From JBFGJH01 sp041586155 (GTDB taxonomy: Bacteria > Actinomycetota > Acidimicrobiia > Spongiisociales > JAENVV01): a stretch of 64,000 nucleotides of DNA. Both the position numbers and the translations under genes were made by a program. The stretch lies in NCBI GenBank assembly GCA_041586155.1, contig JBFHAT010000005.1:36029-100028 (forward strand). Direction: 5' to 3'. The notes beneath the pieces are model-generated. The model was not told where the DNA came from, ran no database searches, and was given only the letters and a program-made list of their open reading frames with translations. Below are positions 34,779 through 45,876 of this stretch, one piece after another; position 1 is the stretch's first letter, and each line of letters starts with the position of its first letter.

Positions 34779-35376
34779 CGCGTTTCCACGTGACCTTGCG
34801 ACCTTCCACGCTCAATCGACCCTGGGCGAATGCGCGTATCACTTCGGGATAGAGGCGGTGCTCGACCTGCTGGATGCGGGCATGGAGCGACTCGATGGTG
34901 TCTCCTTCGATGACCGGCACCGCCTCTTGGGCGATGATCGGACCATGATCGACGAGCTCGTCGACGAAATGGACCGTGACGCCCGTCATCTTGACTCCAT
35001 GTGCCAGCGCTTCTCGCACCGCGTGGGCGCCGGGAAACGCCGGGAGCAATGCCGGATGGACGTTGATGATGGGGAAGCTGTCGACTGCGGCGGAGCTGAG
35101 AACCCGCATGAAGCCGGCGAGCACCAGCGCCTCGGCACCGGCTCGCTCGGCGGAGGCGATGATGGCGTCCGTGAAGGACGGACGATCGGGAAACGCCGAC
35201 CATTCCACGACGTCCGCGGGAATCCCGGCTGCGCGGGCCCGGTCGAGGCCTCCGGCGTGCCGACGGTCTGCGATGACGACCACGATCTCGATTTCGGCGA
35301 CTGGATCGCTCCGCGCATGATCGATCAACGCCTGCAGGTTCGAGCCACTGCCGGAGACGAGGACGGCCACACGCAC
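34771..35376 (-). CDS. purN: Phosphoribosylglycinamide formyltransferase
   Basis: A 201-residue 10-formyl-THF-dependent GAR transformylase, third step of purine synthesis. The phosphate loop VSGSGSNLQAL (7-17), LAGFMRVL, the catalytic Asn-His of NVHPALLPAFPG and the Asp in VHFVDELVDHGPII match the family. It starts 54 bp downstream of sucD on the same strand and overlaps purH by 8 nt. Confidence 0.95.
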   Translation of the reverse strand: MRVAVLVSGSGSNLQALIDHARSDPVAEIEIVVVIADRRHAGGLDRARAAGIPADVVEWSAFPDRPSFTDAIIASAERAGAEALVLAGFMRVLSSAAVDSFPIINVHPALLPAFPGAHAVREALAHGVKMTGVTVHFVDELVDHGPIIAQEAVPVIEGDTIESLHARIQQVEHRLYPEVIRAFAQGRLSVEGRKVTWKRDG

Positions 35377-35429
35377 CGGACGATTGTAGGGCGCTCGTCC
35401 CCCGGGTCAGGGAACCAGCGGCGAGGTGG

Positions 35430-36352
35430 TCACCGGCCCAATGCTCGGAGCATGGCTGCCCCCATGTCGGTCGGTGTGGGCGCCACCACGATGCCAGCCC
35501 TTTCGAACGCACCGATCTTGTCGGCTGCAGTCCCTTTGCCGCCTGAGATGATCGCCCCGGCGTGTCCCATCCGCTTGCCGGGTGGGGCCGTCGTACCGGC
35601 GATGAAACCGGCCACGGGCTTGTTCATGTGCTCGGCGACCCACTCGGCGGCTTCCTCCTCGGCGGTGCCACCGATTTCGCCGATGACGATCACTCCCTCG
35701 GTGTCGGGGTCGTCGTTGAACATGCGCAGACAGTCGACGAAATTCGTGCCGTTCACCGGATCTCCTCCGATTCCGACTGCGGTGGTTTGACCCAAGCCGT
35801 TGCTCGTCAGCTGGAAAACTGCTTCGTAGGTGAGGGTTCCCGAGCGGCTCACCACACCGATGCTGCCCGGGGTGTGAATGTACCCAGGCATGATCCCGAT
35901 CTTGCACTGCTGGGGAGTGATCACTCCAGGGCAGTTGGGTCCGACGAGGCGCACCGGCTTGTCCTCCAGGTAACGCTTGGCGACCACCATGTCGGCTACG
36001 GGAATGCCTTCCGTGATGCACACGATCAGCTCGATGCCCGCAGCCGCTGCCTCCATGATGGCGTCGGCGGCAAACGGCGGCGGCACGTAGACGACGCTCG
36101 CGTTGGCCCCGGTGTCCGCCTTCGCCTCGGCGACCGACCGGTAGATCGGGACATCCACGCGGTATCGGTCGTCGCGCCCCTGTACGCCGCTGTGGTCGGT
36201 GTCACCTTCGAACGCCATGGTTGTCCCCGCCCGCGAGGGGTGAACGCCGGCCACCACGTTGGTCCCGTAGGCGAGTGCCGTGTCGGTGTGGAACTTGCCG
36301 GTCTTACCCAATCCCTGCACCAGCAGCTTGGTGTTCTTGTCAACCAGGACGC

Positions 36353-36356
<4 letters not shown>
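35430..36356 (-). CDS. sucD: Succinyl-CoA synthetase alpha subunit
   Basis: A 308-residue subunit with a CoA-binding Rossmann domain (KLLVQGLGKTGKFH near 9-22) and the ligase domain. The phosphohistidine lies in MGHAGAIISGGKGTA near residue 250. CITEGIPVADM and GPNCPGVI are also canonical. With SucC it forms succinate, CoA and a nucleoside triphosphate from succinyl-CoA. The start overlaps sucC by 4 nt, so the subunits are made together. Confidence 0.95.
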
Positions 36357-37572
<1,216 letters not shown>

Positions 37573-37576
<4 letters not shown>

Positions 37577-37980
37577 ACGTTCCTCGTAAAACGTTCTTCG
37601 ATGTGCTCGGCCACCCAATCGGCGATGTCACCGAGTGGCGCGCCGGGAGTGAAGATCGCGGCGAGACCAGCCTCGAGCAGCGGCTGGACATCTTCGTCCG
37701 GGATGATGCCCCCACCGAACACGACGATGTCGTCCGCGTCACGCTCGCGCAGCGCTTCGACCACGCGGGGAAACAACGTCATGTGTGCGCCTGACAGCAC
37801 CGAGAGGCCGATTGCGTCGACGTCCTCCTGAATGGCGGTCTCGGCGATCTGGTCAGGAGTCTGGTGAAGCCCTGAGTAGATGATCTCGTTGCCTGCGTCG
37901 CGCAGCGCCCGGGCCACCACCTTGGCGCCACGGTCGTGACCGTCGAGGCCAGGCTTGGCGATGAGGATTCGGCGCGGCAT
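37573..37980 (-). CDS. Cobalamin-binding subunit of methylmalonyl-CoA mutase type
   Basis: A 135-residue stand-alone B12-binding domain. The base-off His motif D-x-H-x-x-G is at 13-18 (DGHDRG); IGLSVLSGAHMTL and VFGGGIIP complete the cobalamin site. Such domains form the small chain of two-chain methylmalonyl- or other acyl-CoA mutases. No large chain is in the window, so the substrate is not fixed. Because sucC overlaps it and follows directly, methylmalonyl-CoA to succinyl-CoA is the most likely reaction. The start at 37980 lacks a clear ribosome site. It lies 11 bp after the helicase stop. Confidence 0.87.
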
Positions 37981-37991
37981 CGACTGGGAGC

Positions 37992-40217
37992 CTAGCCCCG
38001 CTCCCCTCGACCCTCGTCGCCGAGCTTGACGAGAGGAGCCCACGCCAGAAGGAGCCGCTTTCGCCCGTGTCCGGCGAAGTCGATCTGCGCCTCGGCCGAA
38101 GCATCGCTGCCGGCAACCTCGACGACCACCCCGGTACCGAACAGGTCGTGTCGAACCCTGTCTCCGACGTCGATCTCCAATCCCGAAACGGTGGATCGGG
38201 GGCCGTCGGCCCTCTCTTTCGCCGGATCACGCAGTCGCTGGACCTTCTCGTAGGTGCCGTCTGGTAGCTCCGCCAGGAAACGGGAAGGAAAGTTCGAGTT
38301 CGACATTCCGAACATCGTCCTGGCGTCGGCATAGGAAAGAAACAGGTAATCCATCGCCCGCGTGATTCCCACGTAGCAGAGCCGCCGCTCCTCCTCGAGC
38401 TCCTCAGGGCTCCCGAGGCTGCGTTGATGAGGAAATACCCCTTCCTCCATGCCGACGATGAACACGACAGGGAATTCGAGGCCCTTGGCGTTGTGCAACG
38501 TCATGATGGTGACCGATTCGGCGTTCCGGTCGAACTCGTCGATCTCGGCGACCAAAGAGATGGTGGCGAGGTATTGCGTCAGCTGCTCCATTCCGGAGAG
38601 CTGATCCCACTCCTGGCCATCGACCAGGGCCCCCTCCATGCTGGCGACGTACTCGTCGATGCCCGACTGGAGCTCGCGGAGGTTCTCGGCACGACCGAGC
38701 GCTTCGATGGTCTTCTCCGCTTCGATCTCGGCCAGGTAGCCGGTGTCGGCAAGCACCGCCGCCAAAGCGCCGGCGGGACCTCCCTCCTCCGCCTGCTCGT
38801 GGAGATGGTCATAGACGTCGAGAAATTCCTTGATCTTGCCAACCGCCCGGCTGTTGAGCGGCTCGATGTCGTCGACCCGGCGCAACGCGTCGTAGAACGT
38901 GATGCCCTGGTACTCGGCGAACCGATCGACATGACCCACCGTCGTGTCGCCGATCGCCCGTCGCGGGACGTTGATGATGCGCTTGAGGGCCACCTGGTCG
39001 TCGGGGTTGACGAGCACGCGCAGGTAGGCGAGGGCGTCCTTGATCTCTCTTCGTTCGTAGAACTTGAGACCACCTACGACGTTGTATTGGATCTGGTGCC
39101 GGCCCAAGACGTCTTCCACGACCCGAGACTGCGCGTTCGTCCGATAGAACACCGCCATCTGCGACAGCGGAACGCCACGCTCCTCCAGCCCATGGATCTG
39201 CTCGGCCACGAACGACGCCTCGTCGTGCTCGTCTTGGGCGTTGTAGACGCGGACCGGCTCGCCAGTGCCGCGATCGGTCCAGAGACGCTTGTCCTTGCGA
39301 GCCCGGTTGTTCGTGATGACCCCGTTGGCGGCGTTGAGAACTGTCGACGTGGACCGGTAGTTCTGGTCCAACACGATCACCTTGGCGTCGGGATAGTCGT
39401 TCTCGAACTCGTTGATGTTGCGGATGTCGGCGCCGCGGAAGGCGTACACGGACTGATCCCCGTCCCCAACCACGCACAGGTTGCGGTGCAAGCTGGTCAG
39501 CTGTTGCACCAGTTTGTATTGAGCGTGGTTGGTGTCCTGATATTCGTCGACGAGCACATAGCGGAAGCGCTGTTGGTACATCTCGAGGACGTCTGGAAAG
39601 GCCCCAAAGAGCTCGACCGTGACCTGCAGCAGGTCGTCGAAGTCCATCGCCGACGCCTCGAGCAGCCGCTGCTGGTAGAGGCGATAGACGTCGGCTACCT
39701 GCTCATGGAAGAACCCGGCCTCTCTGCTGCTGAACGTCTCGTAATCGACGAGCTCGTTCTTGGCGGCGGATATCGTCGCCCGTATGTTGCGTGGCGGAAA
39801 CCTCTTCGAGTCGAGATCCAGATCCTTGACGCATTGGGTGATCAGACGCAGCGAGTCGGCCGCGTCGTAGATGCTGAACCCGGACCGGTACCCGAATCGG
39901 TGCGCTTCTCGCCGCAGGATCCGAACGCATGCGCTGTGAAAGGTCGACACCCACATCGCCCGAACGGCACCGCCGACCAGGGCGGCGACACGCTCTTTCA
40001 TCTCGTCGGCGGCCTTGTTGGTGAACGTGATCGCCAAGATGGCCGTGGGCGCGACGCCGAGATCCCTCACCAGGTGCGCAACCCGGTAGGTCAGGACACG
40101 GGTCTTGCCGGATCCGGCTCCGGCGACGACCAGAACCGGGCCATCGGTTGCCGCGACGGCTTCGCGCTGGCTGGGATTGAGGTCGGCGAACAGGTCGGAC
40201 TCGGCCGGGTCGGCCAA
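37992..40217 (-). CDS. pcrA: ATP-dependent DNA helicase PcrA/UvrD
   Basis: A superfamily 1 helicase of about 741 residues. Walker A is AGAGSGKTRV near 32-41; LAITFTNKAADEMKERV (Ia), VDEYQDTN (II), GDGDQSVYAFRGAD (III), LDQNYRST (IV), MTLHNAKGLEFPVVF (V) and VGITRAM (VI) are all present. The C-terminal GDRVRHDLFGTGVV is the PcrA Tudor-like domain that binds RNA polymerase. It acts in repair and in removing stalled polymerases. No in-frame ATG or GTG precedes the first core motif back to the kinase stop, so the start is probably TTG 40217 or an unusual codon upstream; this is uncertain. Confidence 0.92.
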   Translation of the reverse strand: MADPAESDLFADLNPSQREAVAATDGPVLVVAGAGSGKTRVLTYRVAHLVRDLGVAPTAILAITFTNKAADEMKERVAALVGGAVRAMWVSTFHSACVRILRREAHRFGYRSGFSIYDAADSLRLITQCVKDLDLDSKRFPPRNIRATISAAKNELVDYETFSSREAGFFHEQVADVYRLYQQRLLEASAMDFDDLLQVTVELFGAFPDVLEMYQQRFRYVLVDEYQDTNHAQYKLVQQLTSLHRNLCVVGDGDQSVYAFRGADIRNINEFENDYPDAKVIVLDQNYRSTSTVLNAANGVITNNRARKDKRLWTDRGTGEPVRVYNAQDEHDEASFVAEQIHGLEERGVPLSQMAVFYRTNAQSRVVEDVLGRHQIQYNVVGGLKFYERREIKDALAYLRVLVNPDDQVALKRIINVPRRAIGDTTVGHVDRFAEYQGITFYDALRRVDDIEPLNSRAVGKIKEFLDVYDHLHEQAEEGGPAGALAAVLADTGYLAEIEAEKTIEALGRAENLRELQSGIDEYVASMEGALVDGQEWDQLSGMEQLTQYLATISLVAEIDEFDRNAESVTIMTLHNAKGLEFPVVFIVGMEEGVFPHQRSLGSPEELEEERRLCYVGITRAMDYLFLSYADARTMFGMSNSNFPSRFLAELPDGTYEKVQRLRDPAKERADGPRSTVSGLEIDVGDRVRHDLFGTGVVVEVAGSDASAEAQIDFAGHGRKRLLLAWAPLVKLGDEGRGERG

Positions 40218-40307
40218 GTCCGAGAACAGCGTCGACAGGGTGTGATCCTCGGTGGTGATCTGCTGATGGTACGCCAGCAGGCTCCGAATATCACACTGAT
40301 GTGATTC

Positions 40308-41144
40308 TCAGCGATCTGCCGAGTAGGCCACTTCGACGGCCTCATCCTGATCCGGATGCACGACGAGGGTGAAACAGAACTTGCTGCCAGTGGGGAATCG
40401 AGCTTCGTACCACACATCGCCCCCCATGGCCCTGGCCAGCTTGCGGGCGATCGGGAGGCCAAGGCCGATCCCCTGATTCGAGCGGGCATCACCGGTGGAC
40501 AGCTGCTCGAAGTGGCGGAATATCAGATCACGCTCCTCGGCCCTGATCCCAGGACCGTTGTCCGACACGACGACCATGTACTCCTCGCCCACCATGCCCC
40601 CCTCGACGAGCACCTGGTCGCCCCCATACTTTCTGGCGTTGTCGAGAAGGTTGCGGAGGATCTGGCCGACTCGCTTCTGATCGGCGAACACCATGACGCC
40701 GCCCGGAATCTCGATGGCCACCTGCTGCTCGCCGCCGACGGAAAAGGTCACATCGGCGACTTGATGCACCAGCGTCGACAGGTCGAAGCTCTCGCGTTCG
40801 AGCTGGATGCGACCTGCGTCGAGCCGGGGGATGGTCAGGATGTCCTCCACCAACTCCTGGAGGTGGGCGGCCTGGACCGAGATGATACGGAGGAACTCTT
40901 CGATCTCCTCGGGCGGCAGGTCGCGCCACGCCTCGTGCAGAGTCGAGGCAAATCCATAGATCGAGGTGAGGGGGGTACGCAGCTCATGCGACACCATCGA
41001 GACGAAGTCGTTCTTGAGCAATGCGGCCCGCGCCGTCTCTTCGCGCGCCGCCGCCGCTCGCCGCATCGAGCGGATCGTGAGAACCACAGAGCCGAGGGCG
41101 ACAGCGCCCAGCCCCGATACCAGTGCGATCGTGGTGCCGTCCAT
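40308..41144 (-). CDS. Sensor histidine kinase
   Basis: A 278-residue kinase with one N-terminal membrane helix (about 5-25) and no obvious extracellular sensor. The phosphoacceptor His53 is in SHELRTPLTSI; N box (LRNLLDNARKYGG), D box (DNGPGIRAEE), F box and the GIGLGLPIARKL G2 box follow. It autophosphorylates and should pass phosphate to a receiver, most likely the upstream receiver-GAF protein or the CheA-hybrid's receiver. It is the third gene of the signalling cluster and its stop lies 90 bp before the first candidate helicase start. Confidence 0.9.
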   Translation of the reverse strand: MDGTTIALVSGLGAVALGSVVLTIRSMRRAAAAREETARAALLKNDFVSMVSHELRTPLTSIYGFASTLHEAWRDLPPEEIEEFLRIISVQAAHLQELVEDILTIPRLDAGRIQLERESFDLSTLVHQVADVTFSVGGEQQVAIEIPGGVMVFADQKRVGQILRNLLDNARKYGGDQVLVEGGMVGEEYMVVVSDNGPGIRAEERDLIFRHFEQLSTGDARSNQGIGLGLPIARKLARAMGGDVWYEARFPTGSKFCFTLVVHPDQDEAVEVAYSADR

Positions 41145-41183
41145 CAGCTGGCTACCGATCGTAGGCGCCCGCCGACCGCCGTG

Positions 41184-42191
41184 TCACGAATCGAGGTCGT
41201 CGAACGAGTACAAACTGGACAGACTTTGGCGAGCCTCCTCCTGCATCCGGCGGCGCTGGTGGATCGCCGAGTCGATGACCGTTGCCACCGGCGACTCGAC
41301 GGTGCGGAGCGTTCGTGCCATCTGTGGGGTGAATGCGTTGGGCGTGGCGGAAGCCAAGGTGAGCATGCCCACCACCTCCTGCCGGAAACGCAGAGGCGAG
41401 CTGAAGATCGACGGCCATCCTTCCGGGACATCCAGGCCGTCGTCGCCTTCGCCGGCGCCGAACACTCGGATCCGAACGCTGCGTTCGTCCAGACGCCCGC
41501 TCTGTCTCTCCGACAGGTCGGTCAAGGCCCGCTCCGTGAAGAGCTTCAGGGCTGCCGCAGTGACGGGCTTGTCGGCGCGGACCATCACCGTCGGCTCGTC
41601 GACGATGGAAATTGCTCCGACGTCGTAGGCCAGGAAGCGACGGAGGATGAACAAGATCTCCTCTGCGCTCGCATCGAGGTCGAACGATCGGGCCGTCAGG
41701 GTCATGAGGTCGTTGGCGATGGTCGACTCGAACAGCTTGCGGTCGAGCATCTCGGTGACTCTGGCGAGCACATCGATCTGGTCGAGCTCCTGGGACTCCG
41801 GCACCGTTCCGCTCAACTCGCTGAGCGCCCGGCTGACCGAGGCGGACTTGATGGCGGCAACGAGCTGATCGCTGAGCGTTTCCTTCGTGAGGTATCCGTC
41901 GGCGCCGGACTTTTCGGCCCAATAGCGATCCTCGGCCGAATCGTGAGCGGTGAGGATCAAGATGGGGATGTGAGCGGTCGTCCAGTCCTCCTTCAGGAGG
42001 CGGCACGCCATGTACCCGGTCATCCTCGGCATCTGGATGTCGAGCACCACCAAGTCGGGCCGGTCCTGATAGAACGACTGGATCGTCTGGATGCCGTCTT
42101 CGGCGGTGACCACGTCGTAACCGGCCTCGGTCAGCATGACCGAGACAGCCTTCCGGATGACCGGGCTGTCGTCCGCGACGAGGATCCTCAT
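41184..42191 (-). CDS. Response regulator with receiver and GAF-like output domain
   Basis: A 335-residue protein. The receiver domain (1-120) has the acidic pair Asp7/Asp8, phosphoacceptor Asp51 (VVLDIQMP), Thr81 and Lys103. The C-terminal part (about 140-315) resembles a GAF domain (LFESTIANDLMTL to EVVGMLTLAS) rather than a DNA-binding output. It could bind a small ligand or relay signal by protein contact. It overlaps the CheA-hybrid gene by 4 nt (42188-42191), so the two are translationally coupled. Confidence 0.85.
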   Translation of the reverse strand: MRILVADDSPVIRKAVSVMLTEAGYDVVTAEDGIQTIQSFYQDRPDLVVLDIQMPRMTGYMACRLLKEDWTTAHIPILILTAHDSAEDRYWAEKSGADGYLTKETLSDQLVAAIKSASVSRALSELSGTVPESQELDQIDVLARVTEMLDRKLFESTIANDLMTLTARSFDLDASAEEILFILRRFLAYDVGAISIVDEPTVMVRADKPVTAAALKLFTERALTDLSERQSGRLDERSVRIRVFGAGEGDDGLDVPEGWPSIFSSPLRFRQEVVGMLTLASATPNAFTPQMARTLRTVESPVATVIDSAIHQRRRMQEEARQSLSSLYSFDDLDS

Positions 42192-44251
42192 GGTGTCGCC
42201 TTAGATTCGGTCATCCCGAGCAGCGACTTGAGCGTGATCGCCAGGACGCCCTCACGAAAATCGGACTTGTCGAGATAGGCGTTCACTCCCGCCGCATAGG
42301 CGGCAGACTGGTCCTCGGGGCTGGCCACCGCCGACACCATCACCACGGGGATCGACGGAAGTCGCTTGCGCATGAGCTTGACCAGCTCCACGCCGTTTGG
42401 GCCCGGCATGCTGAAGTCACAAACGACGGCATCGAACGTCCCGTGTTCCAGTGCCTTCACGGCCTCGGCCGCATCGCTCGCCGGGACCACCTCGAAGCCC
42501 GCCGAACCCAGCGTCGCCGCCACGAGCTGACGCACACCCCGCGAGTCGTCGACCACCAGTAGCCGGGGCCGGGCGCTCGAGGGCGGCTTGGTGGCCACAG
42601 ACGTCAGTCCGCGTGGCTCGAGGATCCCAATGAACGTGCCACCCCCCAGCACCGCGACGCCTGCGATCAGCGGGGAGCCACCGAGCATCGGCCCCAGCGC
42701 CTTCACCGCCACCTGGCGACGGCCCACCACCGTCGCCACGCTGAACGCGTGGACGCCGGTGCGCGAGGTGATGACGATCACCTTTCCGGCCTGCGCTATC
42801 TCGGCGAGGCCGAGGACCGCGGCGAGAGAGGCGACGGGCACGCGCGTGTCTTGGTAACGCACCCCGTCCAGTGAATCGCCGACCACGACGACGGTGGAGT
42901 CGACGGCCGCAACCGGGATCCCCCACTGCTGGCCTCCGGCCTCCACCACCAGGACTTCTTGCAGCGCCAGAGACGACGGCAGCGTCATGCGGACCGTCGT
43001 TCCTCGGCCCGACGCGGTGCCCACTGCGATACCGCCATTCAGTGCCTCGACCAGTTCGGCCGCCATCGCCAGGCCGGTCCCGTCCCCGCTCACGTCATCG
43101 GGCGATCCGACCGTGGTGAACCCGGTCATGAACAACATGCGCTGCAACGCCGTCTTGGAGGGCCGCTCGGGGCCGATCAGGCCCTTGGTGCGTGCCACCT
43201 CGGCGACCGCTTCCCAGTCGATGCCTCGCCCGTCGTCCGTCACCGACACCTGAAGCTGCCGCTCAACCGCGGCGACCTCGACGACGACCGAGCCCGTCGG
43301 CGGCTTGGAAGCGTTCACGCGCTCCGCAGCCGATTCGATCCCGTGGTGGACGGCGTTGACGACCAGGTGCCGGAGCGGCTCCCGCAGCCGGTCCACCAGC
43401 TGGCGGTCGACGGCGACATCATCACCGACGACGCGCAGGCGGACGTCCTTGTTGAGGCGGCGGGCGAGAAACCTGACCAACTGGTCGAACGTCGACGTGA
43501 CCTCGTCGAACTGCACGCTGGGAAGCCGGAGCGCCTCCTCCTGCAGCTGAAGCACCGATTCGTGGAACCGGTCGACGGCGAACCCGAGTCGCACCGATGC
43601 GGCGGCCGCTCCAGACGCCCCTCGCTCCACCTCTCGATGGAGTGCCCCGGCAGCCTCGCTCATCGCCTCGGCGTCCAGCCGGAGCTCCACCGCCCGGTTG
43701 ATCAGCTGATACATGCGGCTCGTCTCCACCCTCGTACTGTCCCCGCCGAGGACCAGCTCGAGCTCGTTCATGAGCCCGCCCAGGTTCTCGGCGGCCGACC
43801 CGACTTCGAGTGGAGTGCTAGGCCTCGATTCGGCGACGGGATCTGGGGAGGGGGCGTCCAACTCGCCGATGACGACGCGGAGCCGGTTGACGGCAGTCAT
43901 CAGCTCCTCCGGATACCCCTCCAACTCCGCGTCGAGTGCATCCTCGAATTGAGTTGCCACTCCTTCGATCGCCTCGCCCAACTCGGTGTCCTGGGCCCGG
44001 TTGCCGTCCTCGACTTCACGGAACAGACGTTCGAGGAGCTTGGCACCGTCCGCCATGTGGGGGTAGCCCATGACCAGCGCGTTGCCTTTGATGGTGTGCG
44101 CATCGCGTTTGCGATCGGACACCTCCGCCGGCTCCAGCAGCCGATCCTGCATCGTCTGGGCGCCCTGAATCAGCGCAGCCGATCTGACTGCTACTTCTTC
44201 ACGAAATATCTCTTGGAGCTCAGCGCTTTCTGCAAAATCCACGGAGCGCAC
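42188..44251 (-). CDS. CheA-type hybrid histidine kinase with C-terminal receiver
   Basis: A 687-residue signalling protein. It has an Hpt domain with His52 (RDAHTIKGNALVMGY), a dimerisation helix region (about 200-270), a HATPase domain (NAVHHGIES, DDGRGIDWE, GDGTGLAMAAE), a CheW-like domain (about 420-555) and a receiver with Asp612 (VVCDFSMP) and Lys662. This is the CheA-REC layout of FrzE-type or alternative-function chemosensory kinases. No chemoreceptor, CheW, CheR or CheB gene is nearby, so coupling to motility is not supported. It heads the three-gene signalling cluster. Confidence 0.9.
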   Translation of the reverse strand: MRSVDFAESAELQEIFREEVAVRSAALIQGAQTMQDRLLEPAEVSDRKRDAHTIKGNALVMGYPHMADGAKLLERLFREVEDGNRAQDTELGEAIEGVATQFEDALDAELEGYPEELMTAVNRLRVVIGELDAPSPDPVAESRPSTPLEVGSAAENLGGLMNELELVLGGDSTRVETSRMYQLINRAVELRLDAEAMSEAAGALHREVERGASGAAAASVRLGFAVDRFHESVLQLQEEALRLPSVQFDEVTSTFDQLVRFLARRLNKDVRLRVVGDDVAVDRQLVDRLREPLRHLVVNAVHHGIESAAERVNASKPPTGSVVVEVAAVERQLQVSVTDDGRGIDWEAVAEVARTKGLIGPERPSKTALQRMLFMTGFTTVGSPDDVSGDGTGLAMAAELVEALNGGIAVGTASGRGTTVRMTLPSSLALQEVLVVEAGGQQWGIPVAAVDSTVVVVGDSLDGVRYQDTRVPVASLAAVLGLAEIAQAGKVIVITSRTGVHAFSVATVVGRRQVAVKALGPMLGGSPLIAGVAVLGGGTFIGILEPRGLTSVATKPPSSARPRLLVVDDSRGVRQLVAATLGSAGFEVVPASDAAEAVKALEHGTFDAVVCDFSMPGPNGVELVKLMRKRLPSIPVVMVSAVASPEDQSAAYAAGVNAYLDKSDFREGVLAITLKSLLGMTESKATP

Positions 44252-44328
44252 CTGACGAGTCGACGATATGGCATCGCGGGCCCTTCAATTATCGACCGGA
44301 TTCCAGGGGTGCTTGAGCGAACTGGCGC

Positions 44329-45876
44329 TCACTCCCACTCGATGGTTGCCGGTGGTTTCGAAGAGATATCGTACGCAACACGGTTGATGCCGGGGACCTC
44401 GTTGATGACCCGGGAGGAGATACGCTCGAGTACGTCGTACGGAAGTCTCGCCCAGTCGGCGGTCATTGCATCCTCGCTGGTGACCGCACGCACGATGAGC
44501 GGATAGGCGTACGTGCGGCCGTCTCCCTGCACTCCCACCGACTTGATGGCCGGGAGTACGCCGAATGATTGCCACAGTTGGTCGTAGAGGCCGGCGCGCT
44601 TGATCTCGTCGAGCACGATGACATCGGCGGCTCGCAAGATGTCAAGCCGCTCTCTCGTCACGTCGCCGATGATGCGCACTGCCAGACCCGGGCCAGGGAA
44701 CGGCTGACGCCACACGATCTCCTCGGGAAGGCCGAGTTCCTCGCCAATCGCCCGCACTTCGTCCTTGAACAGGTTGCGAAGCGGCTCCACCAGCTCGAGT
44801 TCCATGTCATCGGGCAGTCCGCCCACATTGTGGTGTGACTTGATCTTGGCGGCGTCCTTGGTCCCCGACTCGATGACGTCCGGATACAGCGTTCCTTGCA
44901 CCAGAAAACGCGCATCGGCCAGCTCTCCGGCCACCTCCTCGAACACCCGAATGAACGTTTCGCCGATGATCTTGCGCTTTGCCTCGGGATCTTCCACCCC
45001 GGCCAGCTTCTCGAGAAATCGGTCCTGAGCCTTGACGTGGATCAAATTGCTGGGGAAGTGGCGGCGGAACGTATCCTCGACCTGGGCGCCTTCACCCTCG
45101 CGCAACAATCCGTGGTCGACGAAGATGCACGTGAGTTGGTCGCCGATTGCGCGTTGGACCAACGCAGCAGCAACCGACGAGTCGACCCCGCCCGATAGCC
45201 CGCATACGACGTGGCCATCGCCGACCTGCCGGCGGACGTCGTCGATCGCCGACTCGATGATCGAGTGGTGGGTCCAGGTCGGCCGCGCCTCGCACGCCTG
45301 GTAGAGGAACCGTTTGAGGATGGCCCCGCCGTACGGAGTGTGAGCGACCTCGGGATGAAACTGCACGCCAAACAGCGGGGCTGACCGATGCTCCATCGCG
45401 GCCACGGGTGCCCCTGGAGTGGCCGCAACCGATGTGAACCCGGGAGGAGCCTCGACCACTGCGTCCCGGTGACTCATCCACACGTCCTGGCGTTGCGGCA
45501 AGTCGGCGAACAGCAACGAGGTGCTAGTCGTCACGTCGAGCTGAGTTTTGCCGAACTCGGCCACGTCCGAGTGCTCCACCGTTCCACCGGCGGCGCGCGC
45601 CATTGCCTGGTGGCCGTAGCAGATGCCCAGGACAGGCACGCCCAGCTCGAGAATTGCCGGGTCGAGCTCGTAGGCGTCTTCTGCGTAGACAGAGGCCGGC
45701 CCGCCCGACAAGACGATCCCGGACGGGCTGTGCCGTTCGACATCGGCCGCAGTGATGTCGCGGGGCACGATCTCGGAATACACATGGGCTTCCCGAACCC
45801 GACGGGCGATCAGCTGGGCATATTGGGCGCCGAAATCGACGACGAGAACTCGGTCGAACTCCGGGCCGGTGCTCAT
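44329..45876 (-). CDS. guaA: GMP synthase (glutamine-hydrolysing)
   Basis: A 515-residue two-domain enzyme making GMP from XMP. The N-terminal class I amidotransferase has Cys86 (GICYGHQ) and the His-Glu pair in GVQFHPEV. The synthetase domain begins at LSGGVDSSVAAALV, the PP-loop, and ends with the dimerisation motif INRVAYDISSKPPATIEWE. Its start overlaps the guaB-like gene by 4 nt (45873-45876), so IMP to XMP to GMP is encoded as a unit. Confidence 0.96.
   Translation of the reverse strand: MSTGPEFDRVLVVDFGAQYAQLIARRVREAHVYSEIVPRDITAADVERHSPSGIVLSGGPASVYAEDAYELDPAILELGVPVLGICYGHQAMARAAGGTVEHSDVAEFGKTQLDVTTSTSLLFADLPQRQDVWMSHRDAVVEAPPGFTSVAATPGAPVAAMEHRSAPLFGVQFHPEVAHTPYGGAILKRFLYQACEARPTWTHHSIIESAIDDVRRQVGDGHVVCGLSGGVDSSVAAALVQRAIGDQLTCIFVDHGLLREGEGAQVEDTFRRHFPSNLIHVKAQDRFLEKLAGVEDPEAKRKIIGETFIRVFEEVAGELADARFLVQGTLYPDVIESGTKDAAKIKSHHNVGGLPDDMELELVEPLRNLFKDEVRAIGEELGLPEEIVWRQPFPGPGLAVRIIGDVTRERLDILRAADVIVLDEIKRAGLYDQLWQSFGVLPAIKSVGVQGDGRTYAYPLIVRAVTSEDAMTADWARLPYDVLERISSRVINEVPGINRVAYDISSKPPATIEWE

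Noticed and set aside
37981..37991. A cobalamin riboswitch before the B12-binding gene
   Set aside because: Only 11 bp separate it from pcrA, far too short for a riboswitch.
38424..40304. A 626-codon plus-strand frame opposite pcrA
   Set aside because: It is the mirror of a clear helicase gene, with no motif or ribosome site; long antisense frames are normal in GC-rich DNA. The same holds for those opposite icd, fadD, aceE, cheA and sucC.
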